32,156 bases of DNA, taken from NCBI GenBank assembly GCA_002633005.1, contig NMRA01000259.1, positions 64,001-96,156 on the forward strand. The letters are read 5' to 3'. Each line of letters starts with the position of its first letter. The first letter of the stretch is position 1. Source of the DNA: Phoronis australis. Taxonomy: Eukaryota; Phoronida; Phoronidae. A model generated the notes under the pieces. That model was not told the DNA's origin. It worked only from the letters and a program-made list of their open reading frames with translations, and ran no database searches. Positions 23,261 to 32,156 of this stretch are shown piece after piece. Position numbers and translations under genes: made by a program.

Positions 23261-24505
23261 TCAATCATCCTTTTGACAGGACCAGCAGCAAAGCGAAATA
23301 CGTCCTCCTGGAGGACAGCTGTTACTCGGCTGATTATGGCTCGATACGACAGATGATCTTTGCTTTCTCATTATTTGTCGTCTGAGTCTTCTAAAAAAAC
23401 TATTTCTCTTGTTGTTGCGCGTGGTTGTGACTGGTTCCACAACAGCATTCTCTGGCTTAAGGGATGGTGTTAGCACAGGTACAGGCGAACCAATGACTCC
23501 CCGCTTCATTTCATCCGGCCAGACAATGTCACCCTCTGCCAAACTGACTTTTTTAAACTGCTTCTCGATTTGAGTTTGGTGTTGTCTGTCGCCTGGTTTC
23601 TTGTGCCCTCTTACAGATGACTGCGCACTGTTTAGCGCTTCTATATTTTGCTCGAAATCTCCAAGATTTTCTTCGTTGTACCGAATATTTTTCTCGCAGG
23701 TTTCGGCTTCTTTCTCCGAGCATTGCAGTTGACATGTCTCTTTAGACATTGCCATCTGTACTGTGTGTGCAACTCCGTTAACATCACGTTTGTCTTTCTG
23801 CCATTGGTTTTCGTCGTCACCAAAGTCGCATTTTATCTCAGTATGGAGGTCGGTGGTTTTATAATGACCTTTAGACACCTCCTCACTTATTATTTTCTTC
23901 AATACAGAATCAACAAATTCGTTGACATCACTGTCATCTGCGTCACAATTTTGCTCGTTACTAATGTCGTTGCTTTTGTATTCAGCTTGCTGTTGTTCCT
24001 CAGCAACAATTGCTCCCAGCAAGGTGTCGACAAATTCGTTAACAATGCCGTCATCCAAACTACACTTTGTTTCGTTGCGAATGTCGCCGGTTACATTTTG
24101 AGCTCTCTTAAGCTCCTCAGCCACAATTGCTCTCAGTACAGAGTCGACGAATTCCGCGACCTCTCGCTCGTCCTTTTGTGGAAAGAGCGACGTTACGTTT
24201 TTCCTCTCGTCATTTCGACGATTCTCAGTATACACCTCTTCCTCACTATCCTTGCACTTCTGTGTGTGAAGGTCAAAACCTTTACATTCTTCTTTAGGCG
24301 CACTATTTTCTACTTCCACATCATCTACTAGAACTTCCACAGCAAGAGATACCAGTCTTTGGATCACGACGGAAGCTATTATCAACATCCAAACTACTTC
24401 CAGGATTTGCTCAAGTACGTCATAAAACGAGAACATTATCTCGTGTAAAAACGTCCAGCAACCGACAGACACCGCGAACAATGTCTGCAGGACCATTTCG
24501 TACAC
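23261..24505 (-). CDS. Unrecognised 414-residue membrane-associated protein with 39-residue helix-Cys repeats
   Basis: Single long frame, no intron seen. Residues 1-60 are hydrophobic (likely membrane segment about 36-57, perhaps a second at 7-25). Residues 114-232 hold three repeats with an exact 39-residue period. Each starts with an amphipathic helix (EFVDSVLRAIVAEE, EFVDTLLGAIVAEE, EFVDSVLKKIISEE) and then a polar linker with one Cys (148, 187, 226) before an acidic run. A decayed fourth helix (DVNGVAHTVQMAMSKE) starts at 241. The linker type also appears once before the array (FDLHTQKC, near 84). The C-terminal part has WPDEMKRGVIGSPVPVLTP (329-347), a basic patch (FFRRLRRQIMRK, 370-381) and CCWSC near the end. 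I know no homologue. The helix pattern resembles PKA-anchoring helices, which is inference only. Confidence 0.75.
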   Translation of the reverse strand: MYEMVLQTLFAVSVGCWTFLHEIMFSFYDVLEQILEVVWMLIIASVVIQRLVSLAVEVLVDDVEVENSAPKEECKGFDLHTQKCKDSEEEVYTENRRNDERKNVTSLFPQKDEREVAEFVDSVLRAIVAEELKRAQNVTGDIRNETKCSLDDGIVNEFVDTLLGAIVAEEQQQAEYKSNDISNEQNCDADDSDVNEFVDSVLKKIISEEVSKGHYKTTDLHTEIKCDFGDDENQWQKDKRDVNGVAHTVQMAMSKETCQLQCSEKEAETCEKNIRYNEENLGDFEQNIEALNSAQSSVRGHKKPGDRQHQTQIEKQFKKVSLAEGDIVWPDEMKRGVIGSPVPVLTPSLKPENAVVEPVTTTRNNKRNSFFRRLRRQIMRKQRSSVVSSHNQPSNSCPPGGRISLCCWSCQKDD

Positions 24506-25529
24506 TGCACGATGCTAAACTCACTGCATAAAGTACGTCACCGATTGAACGAGTCGTTGATGACGTGTTCAATTAATGACGACATACGAACATTGAAAAT
24601 TTAAAAAAGACGTATCAGTTTACGACACTGACGTTGAAATGTGGATCAATCGTTGCATTGCAGTGTCCGTTTCTTGTAGTGGCGGGAACCACTTGTTACA
24701 CAGACCTATACTAATTCAGACGTTGCCTCTGCGTTCAATGCTCTGTATTTGAGACAGCCTTCGAAAGTCAACCAAAAAATAAAAACAGCTCCAAAACTCT
24801 TTTTACCTTGGCAGTCACCCTACAACACGACAAGAGGATGCTTTCCATATGTTTTAGTACCTTTTTCGCTTACAGTGTATTTTTGCTGTTCATTTGCCCT
24901 TTCGCTTTGCTTTTGAAGCAGATGTTTCGATGTCAGCATCACCACCAGTCTTGTCTCTAAGCAAATAAACAATGCATGAGCACATTTATGACGCCCTGAA
25001 TTAATATCCGAATTGCGTCAATATCTTTGAGAAAGATTCTAGATATGAAAAACCGTCTGATATACTTCTTAATATCGGGAAGCGGATGATTGAGATATTC
25101 CCAATTTCAGCTTGCATTTAAGTTCATTGAATTAATCATCATTCATTCTCACAAAACTCTTAAAAGATGAGATTGTAACTGTCAAAACTAATCTATGAGT
25201 CAGTCGAAAGTCGTAGAATAAATGCACATGTAAACAAGCAACCAACAAATTTGTTGTTTATCAAAACAGAATATTAAACCAATACTCGAAGTTGTGCTCG
25301 CAGATTTTTTTTGTGGGCAACAGGGGGAACATGGAGGACACGGCATCTCACGACGTTTGGGATTTCGCTCAGAAATTTTCGGAATTTATTCGTATTTTGG
25401 TTCATCCTACAGTTGGCTGTTACGATTTATGAGATAAACTCGAGCTTAAAAATCGCTGAAATATTTGTTTATGACAGTCAGAACATTTACTGTACATTAC
25501 TTTAAGTACCTTAATCTGTCAGACATGTT
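24506..25529. other. Intergenic; likely upstream region of the minus-strand repeat-protein gene
   Basis: No supported gene. A 33-codon frame starting ATGGAGGACACGGC (25331-25432) reads protein-like, but no good donor follows it. Confidence 0.4.
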
Positions 25530-25931
25530 CACTGTCACGGGTAAGAAACAACATGACCGCTGGACCCAAAACATCACCGTAAGTCTTCCAAATCCGACTG
25601 ACTCACCACAAAATAGGCCCTTTGTAGAAAAATAATCTGTCGCGCTCGATTCATAAGGTGCATAAGACCTGCACGTACACTGTAAGCCTACACCGTCAAA
25701 TGACAGGTCATAAAACTTAGCCTGCCTGTCATTGCGGTCTAAAAATAATCCCCGGGTATCATGTTCAATCTCCGACGGTCCTGTGTTTTGGTGGAGCGGT
25801 CATGTGTTTAGGTGAGTCAGTCCCATTTTCTGCTATGGCGGTCCCATTTGATCCCCGTAGGTCCTGAATTGTGGTGAATCGGTCTGTTTTGGAGGACCGG
25901 CGGTCATGTTGTTTCTCACCCATGACTGTGC
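25530..25931. mobile_element. Non-autonomous DNA element with 31-bp inverted ends
   Basis: Left end CACTGTCACGGGTAAG... (25530-25560) and the complement of the right end CACAGTCATGGGTGAG... (25901-25931) match at 28 of 31 positions, sharing AGAAACAACATGACCGC. There is no coding capacity. A target duplication is not visible, so the superfamily is open (the CACTG start would suit CACTA or Chapaev types). Confidence 0.65.
25774..25911 (+). repeat. Degenerate CGGTC-unit subrepeats
   Basis: Five or six units of about 22-27 bp, each led by CGGTCCTG, CGGTCATG, CGGTCCCA or similar and followed by a TGTTTTGGTGGA-like tract. They fill the right half of the element. A unit in reverse also forms its left end. 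Confidence 0.6.
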
Positions 25932-26131
25932 ACGGTCATCAAAATTGGACCTCCCACAATCTGATTGACATATGCAAAATTGAAGGTTAATTCTATCTTT
26001 GAGCGACCTTCCAAGAAGTGACATTCTGTAACAAGAAGCTGTGTGAATCAAAAAACGGAGTACAGAAGTAATCAATTCCATCAGTGTGACTTCTCTTCGT
26101 GAGCAGCAAGTTTTTTCAATAAAAACACAAA

Positions 26132-26206
26132 ATGGGTGACTGCATGGATGCCCACGACGGATCCCTCAATACGAAAAGGTTTATTACTTCAATAAACAGA
26201 AAATGA
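26132..26206 (+). other. Upstream ORF overlapping the next start codon (ATGA)
   Basis: A 24-codon frame starting AAAATGGGTG ends in a TGA that overlaps the ATG at 26203. It may be an upstream ORF of the small gene, or intron or intergenic sequence if the first exon begins at an acceptor ATAAACAG (26192-26199). Confidence 0.3.
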
Positions 26207-26383
26207 ACAGCTATTGGGGCTATCTGTTTGGTTATCAACTTTTAACTAATGACTTTAAATTTGAAAAACTTGAAATTCATAAACTAAAATCTTCTTTCGC
26301 CACTGCGAAAAAATTTATGCCGCTAAAAGAGGACAAGGAGTGGTGGAATGAGTTCTTTGATGAGGTTGACTCTTATGATGAAG
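26203..26383 (+). CDS. Unknown acidic gene, first recognised exon
   Basis: 60 codons plus one base. The WWNEFFDEVDSYDE segment lies just before the donor GTTAGT. The start ATG is provisional because a plausible acceptor (ATAAACAG) lies four bases upstream. Confidence 0.55.
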
Positions 26384-29300
26384 GTTAGTTTGAATGCTTT
26401 GTCACAAAATATTCTATTAACCTTGTTGCACTAACATTTGTATTGGTACATTATTGGGGAGGTATTAAACTGATGAAAACTATGTTCCTGTGCACACCAA
26501 TCGGCTGAGAGGATCATTATGAAAATTAACGGAATCTGATGTGTTTCAACTGACGGACTGTACTACCACTCCTATCAATGGCATTTTGTTTTTTTATGTT
26601 CACCTTAATAAGTTTTGGAGTTTTTTGATGAATTTTCGTGAAATTTAGGAATTAGTTTTGTATTTGGAAGGCAACTACACCTTCCCATTTTCACACGTGT
26701 TTACTTATTTTGAACCATCTTACAGCCATTTTTATGATACTGGTCCATAACTCTAGAAGCACATTGTCTGCAGTGGAGTCGTGGGTGCATTGCAAGGCTC
26801 CTTGTTACTCTTGTTTCCATTGTATTTTTGTTGTAATGCAGATATGTATAAGTGAATTTGATGAATTCTATACCACATACCCATTTCAAGTTTGGCATCT
26901 GTCTCTATATCAGACAAATAACTTGAATGATCATGAAAGTTTGCATAACCTGTTCTTGCTGAGAAGAGACAGTATGGTTGGCAATGATTTTTGGATGCCT
27001 CTGACTAATGTGATGCACCGCAGAGCAGCTTATTTTGGGTTGCAGAGCTCTATTAAATATCTAGGATGATATCTGGCTAAGTGTATTTATCAACATGAGA
27101 ACCAGGGGCCGTGAATTATAGACATATATGACTAATGCTGTACCCCCCAGTGGCATTTGCAGTTTTTTATGTTTGCCTTCATGCAATTGATTTGGGTTCT
27201 GAGATCGATTCATGTCAGTTGTCATTTCCAATGGTATATTGCTGGAGGCATTTGGATTTCTTTGTGTATTTAAAGCTCTGGCTGCATTACATTGTAAAGT
27301 AGATGGTCACTAGAATGATGAATGTGGCAAGATCACTGTGGAGTTATTTACTTTTGGATTTTTCTCTTGCTACTATGTACATCAAATATACTAGATTCTA
27401 AATCTAAAAATCTTTTAATTTCAGAACTACAGGATACTGACGATTGGTTTATGACAGAGATTCTTTCAATCGTTCAAAATCGAACTGTGGACGACAGTGA
27501 TGAATGCATTGAAGAACGAAATTCGGATATAGAAGAAGAAGAAAGAGAAATGCGTCGAGTATGTTCGCTGATAGTTAAAAGTCATAATAATAGCAACCGT
27601 AATTGCAAATTTTCGCTATTCTCCTTTAAAAATGACTACTTTTTACGCAACCACGTATTTATGTGTGGTGGCTATTTTTAAAATTTCGGAGTGGCTTTTT
27701 ACATCCACCTGTGTATCTGCCAAATCTCTTGAAGGATCATTGTGAAAAATGACTGATGCATTTTTGATGAGATGACAGTGGTTGATTTTTCCAATGTTTC
27801 AACTATTTTGGTGCCCCCTTGTGGTGATTTTTCCTGTCTACAGCTGTATCGCCTTAACCTTTGTAGAGTCTTTGCGAAATTCGACAGAGGCTCTGTGGAA
27901 CTGACACTGACTAACGACAAGTTGCAGACTAATCCGAGTTCTGCTGTGCAATTTTAGTTTCTTTACACTTGCCAATGTTTCATGATGGATTTTTTGACAC
28001 AACAATGTGGCAAGGTTAATTTTTTAATCCTAGCAAATTTGTTACCGATGAGAACACTGTGGCTGATGTTGAAATTTTGACGAGTCTGGGAACTTTTGTG
28101 TATTCTTGTGGCAATTTTGTTCTTTTTCATCCATGGCTCATTTAATCCTTTGCAGGATCTTAGTGAAATTGTGTAATTGTTGTCCTACGAGTGAGACAAC
28201 CGCTATGCACCCTAGTGGCAATTTTAGTTTTTACGTTTACCTCTGCATCTTAAATGTTCTTTAATTTTCATGTAATTTGGCGAACAAGTTTCTCTGATGA
28301 AGACGAAACTTTTCCAGTTAGAGTAGGATTCCATGAATTGTGCCACTTATTAGCCATTTTTCATTACTTTCAAGTTGTCCTCCTCTGTATAAGTCAAATT
28401 GCTCAGGGGAGGCAGCATAACTAACATGGAATTCCAAATGGTTCCAAGTACTCTATGGTGCAAGTTCTTTTGGAAATTTGGGAAGTGTATATTTCTATTA
28501 ACTTGACAACAGATGACTGGATCAGATAACCGCTTCGTCTCCTAATGGCAATTATTTTTTCACCTCCGTCTCTGTGATGTTTGGAGCCTGAGTTCTGTGA
28601 CGGACTTTCATGAAATTGTTTTCTGATCAGAAGATGACCCGTTCCCATTTTCGGACAGGTCCAATGTATTCAGTGCCGTCAAATGGGCGTTTTTACCATA
28701 GTAATAAACACCCCTAGAAGTCTTCAGTTTTTACTACATCTGTGATTGCATTTTAGCGCTTAGCATTGCTCTTGTTTTGAGTTTAATGGGCATGTTTCTC
28801 ATAACCGTCAGAGTTGAAATTTCAGAATTTTGATTCATGAACGCTCATGGTTGATGAGATAACTACCATCAGTTGATGCAGAATGTCGGCCATGTCACAG
28901 TTTGAAGATTTGTTAAAAGCCAGATAATCTGCTTACATTTGACGGAGACACTGTGTATTTTCCATGTCCAGGCATTGCTTTTAGCTCTGGCATATGAAGT
29001 AACTGACACCAGGGCACCATTCTGTGTGTTAATTCAAATTACTTGGCTGTGAAATGCCCATTCCCAATTCATGCTTCTTAAAGCATTGTTTTAGTAAGGT
29101 CATACAGCACTTGATTTTTCAGCTTCTTAAATTCAGTGCTCTGGCTCTTAAGCTTTACAAATTGATTACATTAATTATTTTTGGTGTGTGATGTATTGCG
29201 TTGATCAACATTGATAGGTAGTGTCGTGGAACAACTTATGAAAGTGGTTGTACCACTGCTGGTGCTTCAAAGTTAAGTTCTGAATGTCATGCTTAATATG

Positions 29301-29571
29301 CTGTATAACGATTAGATACTAACATAGTAGATGACAATACATTATTGCTATACCATGCTTTCTTTGCTAGTTTAAAGTTAGTGCAAACCAAAGTATTACT
29401 GGTTATTAATCACTTAGAAAGTTGTGTAATGAACAAGTTTTAAGATTTTGACAATACATCTCACTTTAACATGTTTTTTTTTTATTATTGCAGCTAATCA
29501 TTGGCAATGTGAATCGGAAACTGAATTCGGCACTACAGCGACAGAACGCGGTTACACGGTCTAGTATTTAA
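26203..29571 (+). CDS. Small acidic protein of unknown function, three exons (about 130 aa)
   Basis: Exons 26203-26383 (GAAG|GTTAGT, phase 1), 27425-27558 (TTTCAG acceptor, CGA|GTATGT donor, phase 0) and 29494-29571 (ATTGCAG acceptor, stop TAA). All three keep one frame with matching phases, which is strong evidence for a gene. The start segment is aromatic and lysine-rich, then KEDKEWWNEFFDEVDSYDEE, then TDDWFMTEILSIVQNR, a Glu-rich stretch (NSDIEEEEREMRRV in unspliced form), and a basic tail NRKLNSALQRQNAVTRSS. Probably helical and soluble. I do not recognise it. The true start may be in an upstream exon. Confidence 0.62.
27425..27558 (+). CDS. Unknown acidic gene, middle exon
   Basis: Enters in phase 1 and ends at CGA before a strong GTATGT donor. 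Encodes LQDTDDWFMTEILSIV and an acidic run. Confidence 0.68.
29494..29571 (+). CDS. Unknown acidic gene, last exon
   Basis: After a long T-tract and ATTATTGCAG, 25 codons and TAA. The 13-T run at the acceptor and the phase-0 fit support it. Confidence 0.62.
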   Translation, partial: LIIGNVNRKLNSALQRQNAVTRSSI

Positions 29572-29647
29572 GGATATTTCAAACCTTATTGAACAAAAGT
29601 TGGCTATTTTTTCAATATTTCACATGTCCAGCAGAAATTATTTAAGT

Positions 29648-29653
29648 ATTAAA
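29648..29653 (+). terminator. Possible polyadenylation signal ATTAAA
   Basis: Common variant hexamer about 80 nt after the stop of the three-exon gene. No AATAAA is nearer. Confidence 0.4.
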
Positions 29654-30248
29654 ATATTTTATGTAAGCTATACTGCTTCGTCCTCATTATCATATTGTTT
29701 GGATTCTCGGGTCAGTGACCCTCTTTGTTCTACGATTATTGGTTTAATTGTACCACGTGATCTCGTTGTCGCGCCGCAACACTGGGCCATCGTTCACAAT
29801 TCTATCCAAATTTCAGTTTGCACTCAATTTCTCTTTGAAGTTTCAGCACTCTCCGTCTCTTCACCTCATTAAGGTATTGTACCTTGTTTCCTGCTTCGTT
29901 CTGGACTAAACATGCCCCCTAGTTGTTTGATTTTGGGCAGTTCTTAGTGCGTTTGCTGGACGCCTATCTTCATTCGCCTGCGGCGACCGACCAGGGTTTG
30001 ACCAATCTGGGTTTCCACGAGTCCTCTGTATCCATCACTCGATTGTCACACACCTTTACAGTTCAACATATTATGTAACTTTTGTAATTACCGATATCTG
30101 TAGTAGTTTAGTTTGTCATAATATATATGACCTTTTATCTCGTCTACACGTGTTGTTTCACTGTAAACTAGCTTCGGTATCGCTTCGCAGTTAGCACATA
30201 TAAAATACCTTTTTCCTCATTCTCAGGGAAGTTCAAATATAAAATGTA

Positions 30249-30286
30249 CTAGCTGCTACCCGTGCTTTTGTACGGGTAGCAGCTAG
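30249..30286. repeat. Perfect 15-bp inverted repeat with 8-nt loop
   Basis: CTAGCTGCTACCCGT (30249-30263), loop GCTTTTGT, then its exact complement (30272-30286). On the minus strand the outer end reads ...GCAGCTAG followed by T, the form of a Helitron 3' terminus (hairpin, CTAG, insertion before T). Confidence 0.7.
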
Positions 30287-31390
30287 CCGAGTGGCGCCGA
30301 TGAGGAAATAGCTACACCTAAGAGTGAACATTAGTGTTCATCGCAAAAGACAGGAATACTTGATAAGACCGTGTTCAAAGCTTCAATCAGAATTTCTGTC
30401 AGATTTTAGTAGGCAACGTGTCCGACTATGGGATTCTTTCCCCCTTTCGTAATAATGAAATTTTCATTTAAAAAAAGTTACGAAAAAATAATGGCATTTT
30501 TGGTTCAGAAAATATGACAAAGCTTAGTTTTTTGACAAACGAGTTGGAATGGAGGTCACTAAATAAGGTTTGAGATAGCTTTAATACACTGTTGGAATTG
30601 AACCACACCTGACTTTTCATGAATTGTTGATTTTTTTACTTTTGTCACCTACATTAGCTTAGTCTTTCATATGTCGTAGAATTTTGTCTTCCGATGGTGC
30701 CTTTGGGTGCTGCATTAGTCGGTGATTTGTCATTATTACCATTTTTGTGACTAGGTCAGTTGTATGTACTTTGGAGATCAAAGAATGAAATATTGTTTAT
30801 GTGTTTTTATTATTGTGTAAGCGCCAACAATGTGATACTATTGATATGTTCCCGCTTGGGTTATTCATTAGGTTTGATTATTTTGTTCACAGCACAGTTG
30901 TTTAGATTGTGGCGAGGGGACTAGCTTAACATTTTCCAGTTTTGAGGTGGATTCGATGTATTTTGTGCCGTCTAGTGGCCATTTTTACTTCTTTCTAGTC
31001 TGTTTTTGGCGCCTGTCCTCTGTCAACCAAACCACTCTTAGGATAATTGTTAAAATTGGCTTATATAATCTTAGTGCGCCCTAAGCCTTCTGCAGGATCT
31101 TTATGAAATTTAGCAAGTGTATGTAAGCGAAGTTGACAATCGAAGACAACAAGTTTCAGACGTATCCGACTAACGCTTTGTCCCCTTTTGGCAATTTCAT
31201 TTTTTATGTTTCCCTGTGTTTCTTTAAAGTTCTTTGACAGATTTTCATGAAATCTGGTAAATAGTGTCCTGTTACTAGAGGCGGTGACATTTTTCCGTTT
31301 TTATGTATTCAAAGTGTTTTGCACCATCTAGTTGGCATTCTTATGATACCAATAAACATCCTAGATGCACGCCGCTTGCGGTCTAGTCAT

Positions 31391-32156
31391 GGGGACATTT
31401 CAACCCCCGCGATGCTTTTGTTTATTATTTAATTGTTTAGATTTAGGAGGTACAGATGATTTTGTGGTTTATTTTTCTGTTTAATTATTTGGGATGTCTA
31501 TTTGCTTATGATGTCTCTGATGTTTTTTGAGGTATGGTTTACTATTTATCATGGAGTTATAGCTCATCCTGGATATGTTATTTGGCGATGCCTCTAAGGT
31601 ATGCAAAAAATTTATTGGCAGTTTGATTTGAGCAGCATTATGGTGTAACTGAAAAGTGGTGTATTATCATTTTAGTTCTTTGCAATGGGCAAATAGGACA
31701 ATAAGTCATGCTCTGTTTGAAATTGCATTTATTTATGTTAGTACGTGCGTGAAATAAAAAGAAGCAGATAGTATGGCATGTAAGGTAGTTCTTTCTCTCT
31801 TGGCTAAACTTGACTAGAGTTCACTGTACCTCAAACAAAAACCTGCACATGTACTTATTTTGAATACAGTATAAATACGATATGCTTTTTTCAGCCGTCC
31901 CGATCTCTAGAACGCAATTTGAACACCACTGAAGTAACTATTCCTCACATGCTCTTGCACCGCTCTTCTCGTGCTTAAAAAATGTTTGACCCTGATTTCA
32001 AAATTTCTTTCATTTTTGGATAGCCCTTTACTTACTCACTCCAAAAAACGTGAGTTGCCACTTCTTGTGAGCCCTAAAAAGGTCACAGCGGTGGATCAAA
32101 TTTTGAACATTGGGGGAGTCTGTGACGTTGACCTTAAAACTTGACCCCCGAATTAG
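31391..32156. other. Terminal stretch, no supported gene
   Basis: AT-rich sequence with no ORF of note. An AATAAA occurs at 31753-31758, but no transcript upstream of it can be supported. Confidence 0.4.

Larger units (their letters stand above)
26400..31400 (+). repeat. Scattered diverged copies of an old interspersed repeat
   Basis: Recurring blocks in the same order and orientation: CCCTAGTGGCAATTTT-like, then TTTCATGAAATTTGG-like, then CCCATTTTCGGACAGGT-like, then a GCC(G/A)TCTAGTGGCCATTTTTA-like block, then CCTAGAAG. Instances are near 26570-26800, 27130-27200, 27790-27960, 28100-28320, 28460-28740, 30930-31020 and 31080-31390. Each copy is about 300-400 bp where most complete. No coding or inverted ends were seen. 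Confidence 0.6.

Noticed and set aside
23648-24331. 227-codon plus-strand ORF antisense to the repeat protein
   Set aside because: It mirrors the minus-strand repeat array, whose helix and linker codons keep the opposite strand open. Its product is an unlikely hydrophobic string, and the minus-strand frame is longer with a repeat-level signal and a poly-A signal.
25331-25432. 33-codon ORF MEDTASHDVWDFAQKF...
   Set aside because: Protein-like composition and a possible first exon for the gene at 26203, but no acceptable donor lies before its stop.
26861-27069. Open stretch in the first intron of the small gene after an AATGCAG acceptor-like site (DEFYTTYPFQVWHL...)
   Set aside because: It lies in repeat-derived sequence. 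Its frame is incompatible with the phase-1 donor at 26383, because that junction hits a TGA at once. No donor follows. An alternative terminal exon cannot be fully excluded.

Overview
The window is eukaryotic, animal nuclear DNA. It has GT-AG introns, polyadenylation signals, several cut-and-paste transposon families, a Ty3-type LTR retrotransposon and ancient diverged repeats. The best-recognised gene is the 3' end of a CKAP5/ch-TOG (XMAP215) orthologue, and there is also a galactose-3-O-sulfotransferase (Gal3ST) family gene. Compact genes, high TE load and apparent allelic variation suggest an invertebrate metazoan with a heterozygous genome, for example an invertebrate deuterostome or lophotrochozoan. 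I cannot name the species.

Layout. (1) 1-6.5 kb, plus strand: the last seven coding exons (308 codons) of CKAP5 and a probable 1.4-kb 3' UTR. (2) 6.7-10.1 kb: no intact gene. It holds a decayed TE-associated coding fragment (minus) and copies of a hAT-like MITE. (3) 10.4-19.8 kb, minus strand: one Gal3ST-like gene read from two distant exons. The 5' exon (19827-19033, membrane anchor and PAPS-binding motifs) joins in phase 0 to the 3' exon (11108-10752). The intron is about 7.9 kb and about 80% is three nested-in insertions: a 1.45-kb Kolobok-type element with a THAP remnant (17566-19017, TTAA target duplications), a degenerate Ty3/gypsy element (12510-16924) and a 434-bp TA-flanked MITE full of small palindromes (11606-12039). 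The 3' exon is followed by a second 360-bp copy separated by a single N. The two copies differ by four silent changes only, which looks like two alleles laid end to end.

(4) 20-23.2 kb: intergenic, TE scraps only. (5) 23.26-24.5 kb, minus strand: an intronless 414-residue protein I do not recognise. It has a hydrophobic N-terminus and three (plus one decayed) 39-residue repeats, each an amphipathic helix followed by an invariant cysteine. (6) 25.5-25.9 kb: a MITE-like element with 31-bp inverted ends. (7) 26.2-29.65 kb, plus strand: a small acidic three-exon gene of unknown function. Its introns, and the DNA out to 31.4 kb, are made of diverged copies of an old interspersed repeat. (8) 30.25 kb: a perfect 15-bp hairpin that could be a Helitron 3' terminus.

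The genes do not form a functional cluster. The most notable items are the repeat protein at 23.3-24.5 kb, the small orphan gene at 26.2-29.6 kb, and the way transposons built the Gal3ST intron, one landing 11 bp inside its 5' splice site.
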